A DNA stretch of 22,449 nt from Beroe ovata (taxonomy: Eukaryota; Ctenophora; Nuda; Beroida; Beroidae): positions 111,017 through 133,465 of the forward strand of contig CAMPET010000075.1 of the NCBI GenBank assembly GCA_946803715.1, written 5' to 3'. The translations under genes and the position numbers were made by a program. This document shows, piece after piece, positions 17,050 to 22,449 of the stretch (position 1 is its first letter; each line of letters starts with the position of its first letter). The notes under the pieces were generated by a model. It searched no databases. It was not told the origin of the DNA and was given only the letters and a program-made list of their open reading frames with translations.

Positions 17050-20000
17050 GAATGTAGGACAATATTGGACATCGTGCGAATGATTTCCATGGGAAATCGG
17101 CAATGAAGCAAGTCCGACAGGTCACAATCGATTCTCAGCTCACTCACATTCAAAAGCCGTAGGCAGCAGCAAAGCCAATAAGAGAGAGCAGTAGAGTGAG
17201 AGAGAATAATACAAGGATGCTCCTAAACTGAGCCACTTACATAGATTAGAGAACAACATACAGTGATGGACTAAGTACAGTGACCCCCTATATATTGGAC
17301 ATATATTGTTCCCCCAATGTACAAAGGCTTGTTATGTAGATTGTAGATGGGCAGTGGCCTCTCTAATCAGGCATTAGTTAATCAGAAATTGGATTTCACT
17401 GCCTATGCTATTTCAAGTTCTATTATATGGTTCATTTACTGCAATGACGTGGAATCACTTCATATACTAAGGATTTTTCATTTGTAGCTTGATGCTTATG
17501 ATGCGGGATAATATGTAAGACATACGCAATTGGAGAAATTAGCAGAAACCTCCTTGTACATTCATAAATCGCCTTCAATCACTTATTCCAGAAACTACTT
17601 TGTCTTATAGTTTGTAGGTACTTAATTGATCAATGATCACAATAATGATCAACTTTCTCTCGCAAAGCCAGAATACTTAGAAGCAGTCAAGGAGACCAAG
17701 TGATTGCACCGGGTATAACATAGCTTTTCTCCTTCGTGAGTTCTTGGTGATGTGCCACAGCTCTAGCATCAGGATTTGTTTTTTTGCAACGCAACATTGT
17801 CAATTAATATTGATATCATCACATGTCATAGCAGTGTAGCAATGACACAAGCTGATATAATGATATAATGAGTGTTATTAAACCAAGTAATGAACCTACA
17901 AAATGACCATATTTTGGAGGGTGTTGGATTCAAAAAATAGGAAGCATGATAACTAATTGTATTATGAAGTAGCACGCAATTAAGCATCATGGAAGATTTC
18001 AATAGAACAGTAGCTCTGTAATAACAGACTTATCTATTTGAAAACATACATGCCATGATCTTACAATAATGTAGTGATCCTGCTTCAAGTAATAAAATAG
18101 CAAGCAAATTGATACTTGAAACAGTCAAGGTGGGTGTGGACACTGAACAATGGTTTAAAAAGTAGAAATGGTGATGAAAGGGCTAATCATAAAACTCCTT
18201 AAAGATACACCGAACATACCTTTCCACTGGGTAAAATTTTGACGACCATAATGGAGTTACTAAGGAAGCAAGTGACACTCGTTAGCTATGCTGGACTATG
18301 TAAAAGCTGTAGTAAGTGAGGGAACACCACATTTATAAGTTACTATTGCTCAATTTGTTAATAACCCCAAGTAATGAAGACTCCTAACCAGTTAACTTTG
18401 ATTCATCACAGAGGGCTACATTGTTATGATGAAGTGAAGGGTTGGTTTATTCATTAGTCTTTATGAAGAAGTTAGTTTCTCTGATGTAAATTTATTATCA
18501 GATTGCTGTGATGCTATTATTATTGTGCAGCTATGACAATTTGTGGGCTCTAACATTGATTTGAATCATGTAAACCCATATTTCAAGACTCTTTTAAAAG
18601 TAATAAATATAGATAAGCTCTGATCAAATTTTTGCACTGCAAAAATTGTGAATCTTGATTTAAAGACAAACAATCTTCATCCCTATCATAATTTGGCAAA
18701 TTATCATGTATTGTGTATCATGGCATAGGTACATATTGTTATAGGAGTAGGACTGGCAGCTGTTGGACAGTTACAAGTGGAAGAAGAAGTTGCGTTGAGG
18801 CTGAGATAAGCTCATTTTCTGTTTGTTTTGATTTAAGTGAGTCCCAATCCCCACCGACCATTCTCCTGATGCTTTTGGACTATCTTAAACCTCCTTTATA
18901 ACAACCACGGTGTCTTTATTGACTAAGCCCATTCCTCACTTTCTTCTCTAGCACATGCAACCATACTTATTTCTGAGTTAGAGTAGAGTTTAGTAGAGTT
19001 TTACTTCTATTCCAACAGCTATACAGCCAATGACTGGAACTGAAGTATTCAAGTAATCAAGCCAGTGAAGGTTAAGGAAGTGTAATCTATATATTTGCCC
19101 AAGACTTCACTACAATGGGCTGCTCACATTTAACCCTCCCACACAGTGTCCTGTATGCTCCACTGAGTGAACCATTGGGCTGCATAGGCATAAGTTTGTG
19201 TGAGGAGTTTGGCGGCCAGGATTTGATAGAAAGTCTGGTGCCCATACCACAAAGCCTCTCACTTTTATGGATTGTTTTGAAGTTGATGAATGAATTTCAG
19301 GCAAATCCCTACATGCCCAAGAATTTGCTGATCATATTATGAAATTTTGATATCTTGTACAATGCACATGTACTCTAAATGGATATTCAAGTCTAAAGTA
19401 ATTGCAGATTGTCTTGCAGATTGATGTCTCAAAAGAATCTTTCTTTTCTGAAATATATCTTTTCATGAAGTAACTAATGTAATGATGTTTTACATAACTA
19501 GTCATTGTTTCATTATTTCTCTTTCATATGCACTTCACAACTTATCATAATATCATCATTCCCCTTTCAGATATGTCATATCTGGGATATGAGATTGCAA
19601 TACCATAAATTGCAATAAGCTATAATGTGTCAATGCCTCTAATTCTATCTATGGGTTCAGGGTAATAACAAACCTGCTCAGTGTGTCCTTGATTATGAGC
19701 CATTATCTAGTTATGAACTTGAAACCGGAAGTTTTTTCTCCTAAAGAAGCTAGGCATCTGCAGCTTCATAACAGACTACATCACACCCCAGGAAATTACA
19801 TGCAATAAAGCTGAGAGAAAAGGTATTTCAGTCTCACCATACTGCTTCAAATAATAGCATTATAGCTTGTCAAAAGAGACATGCTCTGAACTATAAATAA
19901 AATAAATAAAATGTTGATAACACCGACACTAAGCTAACAATATATATTTCCTATGGTTCATTAAACAATGTGCTGGAGCTTCCAGACATCATATAAAGAA

Positions 20001-20880
20001 AATTGCATTCAGAAACAAAACATAGTGACAAGCACTGTTTTGCAAAATTGTTCCAAAATTTTGAAATGAAACATGAATATACTGCATAATTCCACCTCAA
20101 TAAAATTAGTATCGCAAATGTTCAATCATCCACAAATCCAAAAAACTTCTCCACAGCCAAAAAAGGCTCAGCTCATTGCTTTTAAATACTCTACATGCAT
20201 CATTCTGTGTCACAAAATTACTTTGTACTTGATAAGATCAATTGATCAAATTTCAGAATAAAGAGAACTGAGGAGACACCCTATGCATAATTACAAGCAT
20301 GCTTAAATGAATAAACAAATAAATAAAAGTTTTTGCCTTCAGGCAACTCAATTATGACAATTCAGCCATCATTAACTTCATTCATTGAATGATGTAGGTA
20401 CCCACACAGGGTACTCACTACAAAACAAAAAGTCTTCAGTTAATTTCCATAGTCTATTACCTAGTTACTAGAATAACAAAATAACAGCAGTGATTACAAC
20501 TGCCTAAATTAAAAAACCTGGACACACTAAAAACAAATTTATCAAGTTAATGAGTAGCAATATTGATACCCTTCTATCTTGCAACAAAAGGATCTCTAAC
20601 ATTCTAACAAGTAGTTGTTGAACTTTTCTGCAGGTTCCATGAAATTTGGGCTACCCTCAGACCCTCTATTCTTCTGATAATCAAATTCGAAAAACTCCAA
20701 TAATTTTCAATGGAGCAGTTTAAAATTGACTCCTTCTTGAATAATTATAGATTAGATTTAAAATATGCAATATTTTCTGTAGATTTAACATAACCAGGTA
20801 ACCTGTTCCAATAATTCTTTATCCTATCTGGAAGAAAATATAGTCTTAATTTACAAATATCACTATCAGGAATTAACTTA
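17050..20880. other. AT-rich region without supported genes
   Basis: This 3.8 kb stretch lacks the CA/TG microsatellites frequent to its left and has short A/T runs instead, such as ATAAATAAA near 19895-19912 and 20307-20328. Short plus frames at 18713-18901, 19115-19342 and 20073-20261 have no motif, signal peptide or exon borders. It may be ancient transposon-derived or gene-desert DNA. Confidence 0.5.
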
Positions 20881-20930
20881 AATTCGACTTATAGCATTAC
20901 ACCCAGATCAAGCCGACCCAAGTTGCTTTT

Positions 20931-21620
20931 GTAGGGTTTTTCCCTAGACACCCTACTGTCGGCGCCGCGCCAGGGATCAAATCCCGCTTGTCGACCGATG
21001 ATATAGATTATAGATGGATGATATAGACCTTGTCGAGAATTTCGTTTCGCGCGCGCGCGGCGCAAACTTATTTTTGCGGTTTGCATCAGCGGTCTGGCTT
21101 GTAGGATTTTACCCTACCGTCGGTGCGCGCGATTTTCAATCCGCCCCTTGCCAGGGATAAAATCCCGCCAGCAAGGGTAGGGTGAAATCGTACAACGGTC
21201 TGGCATCGCCCGACAAAATCCCGCCAAAGGTAGGGACGGGAGAAATCTTTCAAAGATAATCATTACGCGGCATGGCACCGACGGAAGGGTGAACATTTGC
21301 TTTGTCAGAATATATTGTTACCAGTACCTGACCATGACCTGTTTCTCGCGCGCGCCTTCATCGAAGGCCATGCATGTCTGTTCCCGCGCTTCACTGCGTG
21401 ACCCAAATACTCCGCGCGCGCTGCGCGTCTCCGTGGCTTTCCTTTCTACGATTTTTCAGATCACTGAGTAGAACAGGGGAGCGCAACGTGTGACTGTGCA
21501 TATGATCTTTGTAGGGTTTTCCCTACCGTCGGCGCCACGCAATTGTCTGTGTCAATGACACAGACATTCTGATTCAGTCCGCCCAATAAAATCCCGCCAG
21601 CAAGGGTGAACACTGAACTT
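20931..21620. repeat. Cluster of CpG-rich hairpin repeats
   Basis: Three related elements start at about 20931, 21101 and 21511. Each opens with an inverted repeat such as GTAGGGTTTTCCCTAC, continues CCGTCGGCGCC or a variant, and closes with AAAATCCCGCCAGCAAGG or a variant. At 20974-20985 and 21154-21166 a GGGAT-ATCCC stem is present. Interspersed are CGCGCGCG runs (21047-21059 and near 21350 and 21415). The GC content and CpG density differ sharply from the AT-rich flanks. The layout suggests small non-autonomous (MITE-like) elements or a nested family, but no terminal repeat pair with target duplication could be fixed. Confidence 0.7.
21544..21566. repeat. Perfect 11-bp inverted repeat with one central base
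   Basis: TGTCTGTGTCA, one A, then TGACACAGACA. It lies inside the third hairpin element, where the other two copies have no counterpart, so it looks like an insertion in that copy. Confidence 0.85.
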
Positions 21621-22375
21621 GAAGTTGAAGGGTAAAAAAATTAGGAAGAAATCCTACAAACATGATCTTAAGCTTAATAATAACTAAAAGTTAAACTTCC
21701 AAATTATAATCATATACCATTATTATTATAGCACGTATGTGTGGACATGGTCCATGGAAGAAAAGGCGGAAGGAAGGAAGGAAAAAGACACGCCATTATC
21801 AATGAGACGAGAAATTTCCACTGTAACAGTAAAGTGCGCGTCTTTTTCTTCCCGTCCCCTTTTCCTTCCATTGTGACAGTGCAACTACTTTGAAGCAACC
21901 TGAAATCGGCTCAGCTCAGTCAATGTTGAGAGATGTCGCGACCTCTATATAATAATTAATAGAGATAATATTAGTATTAATATAATTAAAGTTGATCGCA
22001 ACTAAAAAACAATAGAATCATATATTTGGACTCAAGCAAAACTTTGTGTTCATCTACTTTTTTGTTCCATGAATCTGCGTATGACAATATAGTTTTTAAG
22101 TACTGTACAGCATGAGCAAGTGGTCATGGTGTTCCATGACTGCGAAATTTCTACAATTCTACCACCATACAGTAGGATACTGAATTGTTATCATATTGGG
22201 GGTGATATCTAAGTAGATGAAGATCGTTATAACTTGGTTGAGGCTGATTGCTCCGCTCTGATACCGCTCCTGAAAATGCCATATTCAAATTGCCAGTCAC
22301 TTCTGATGGAGAATAAAAAGCTCGAGATCGTATGAGAAGACTGTATCACTATCAGTATGTGTACACGTTGCGCGC
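21621..22375. other. Right flank, no supported gene
   Basis: AT-rich DNA with a GGAAGGAA purine stretch near 21765-21785 and no convincing exon on either strand. Confidence 0.45.
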
Positions 22376-22449
22376 GACACAAACACACGCAGACACACAA
22401 ACACACGCAGACACACAAACAAACGCACACACACACACACACACACACA
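22376..22449. repeat. CA-rich minisatellite at the window end
   Basis: Sixteen-base units based on ACACAAACACACGCAG pass into pure (CA)n and continue to the last base, so the array is cut by the window edge. Confidence 0.92.

Noticed and set aside
19115-19342. 75-codon plus frame in the AT-rich region
   Set aside because: No motif or splice context, and length within chance expectation for this composition.
19681-19806. Short plus frame with RHLQLHNRLHH, faintly like a copia gag-pre-integrase motif
   Set aside because: It is very short, lacks the key Trp and Gly positions, and has no neighbouring integrase or reverse transcriptase.
21289-21471. 60-codon frame over the CpG-rich cluster
   Set aside because: It is a by-product of CGCG-rich repeat sequence with no domain.
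22227-22448. Minus frame rich in Cys and Val at the right edge
   Set aside because: Its N-terminal half is translated CA repeat and it is cut by the window end.

Overview
The window looks like nuclear DNA from an invertebrate animal. It has GT-AG introns from 60 nt to several kb, AT-rich non-coding DNA, frequent (CA/TG)n microsatellites, minisatellites, interspersed repeats and a metazoan-type FLYWCH zinc finger. Nothing is prokaryotic: there are no operons, Shine-Dalgarno-led genes or long contiguous ORFs. The phylum cannot be fixed from sequence alone; a sponge or another compact invertebrate genome is possible.

Left part (1-3.1 kb): an intergenic stretch with CA repeats, then a two-exon plus-strand gene (1958-2781 and 2842-3037) for a FLYWCH-type zinc-finger protein. 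The gene carries a Thr/Asp-rich minisatellite inside the coding region and a tandem duplication of its own 5' end just upstream of the ATG.

Centre (about 3.4-17 kb): one large minus-strand gene, read from right to left. It is built of small exons with GT/AG borders encoding amphipathic, spectrin-repeat-like helices. Two phase-2 junctions require a single completing base and get it, giving Ser at 15944/15509 and Lys at 8735/6795. The best chain is 16562-16606, 15944-16113, 15338-15509, 10479-10598, 8735-8922 and 6684-6795, with weaker 3' exons at 5995-6030, 5752-5870, 4437-4601 and 3444-3527. It converges with the FLYWCH gene. I could not assign a gene name.

The introns of this gene hold a plus-strand gene for a small secreted acidic protein (11385-12011), a possible isolated plus-strand exon (9625-9702), the 3' end of a decayed retroelement ORF (10045-10445), and two arrays of a roughly 106-bp repeat with inverted ends (6856-7174, 12565-13401). 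They also hold an 18-bp minisatellite that begins at a splice donor, E-box clusters and a pair of RFX X-box-like motifs.

Right part (17-22.4 kb): AT-rich DNA with no supported gene and no long CA/TG tract until the very end. A cluster of CpG-rich, hairpin-forming repeats (20.9-21.6 kb) stands out. All seven single N bases lie in or directly at the edge of tandem repeats, so repeat lengths are probably unreliable.
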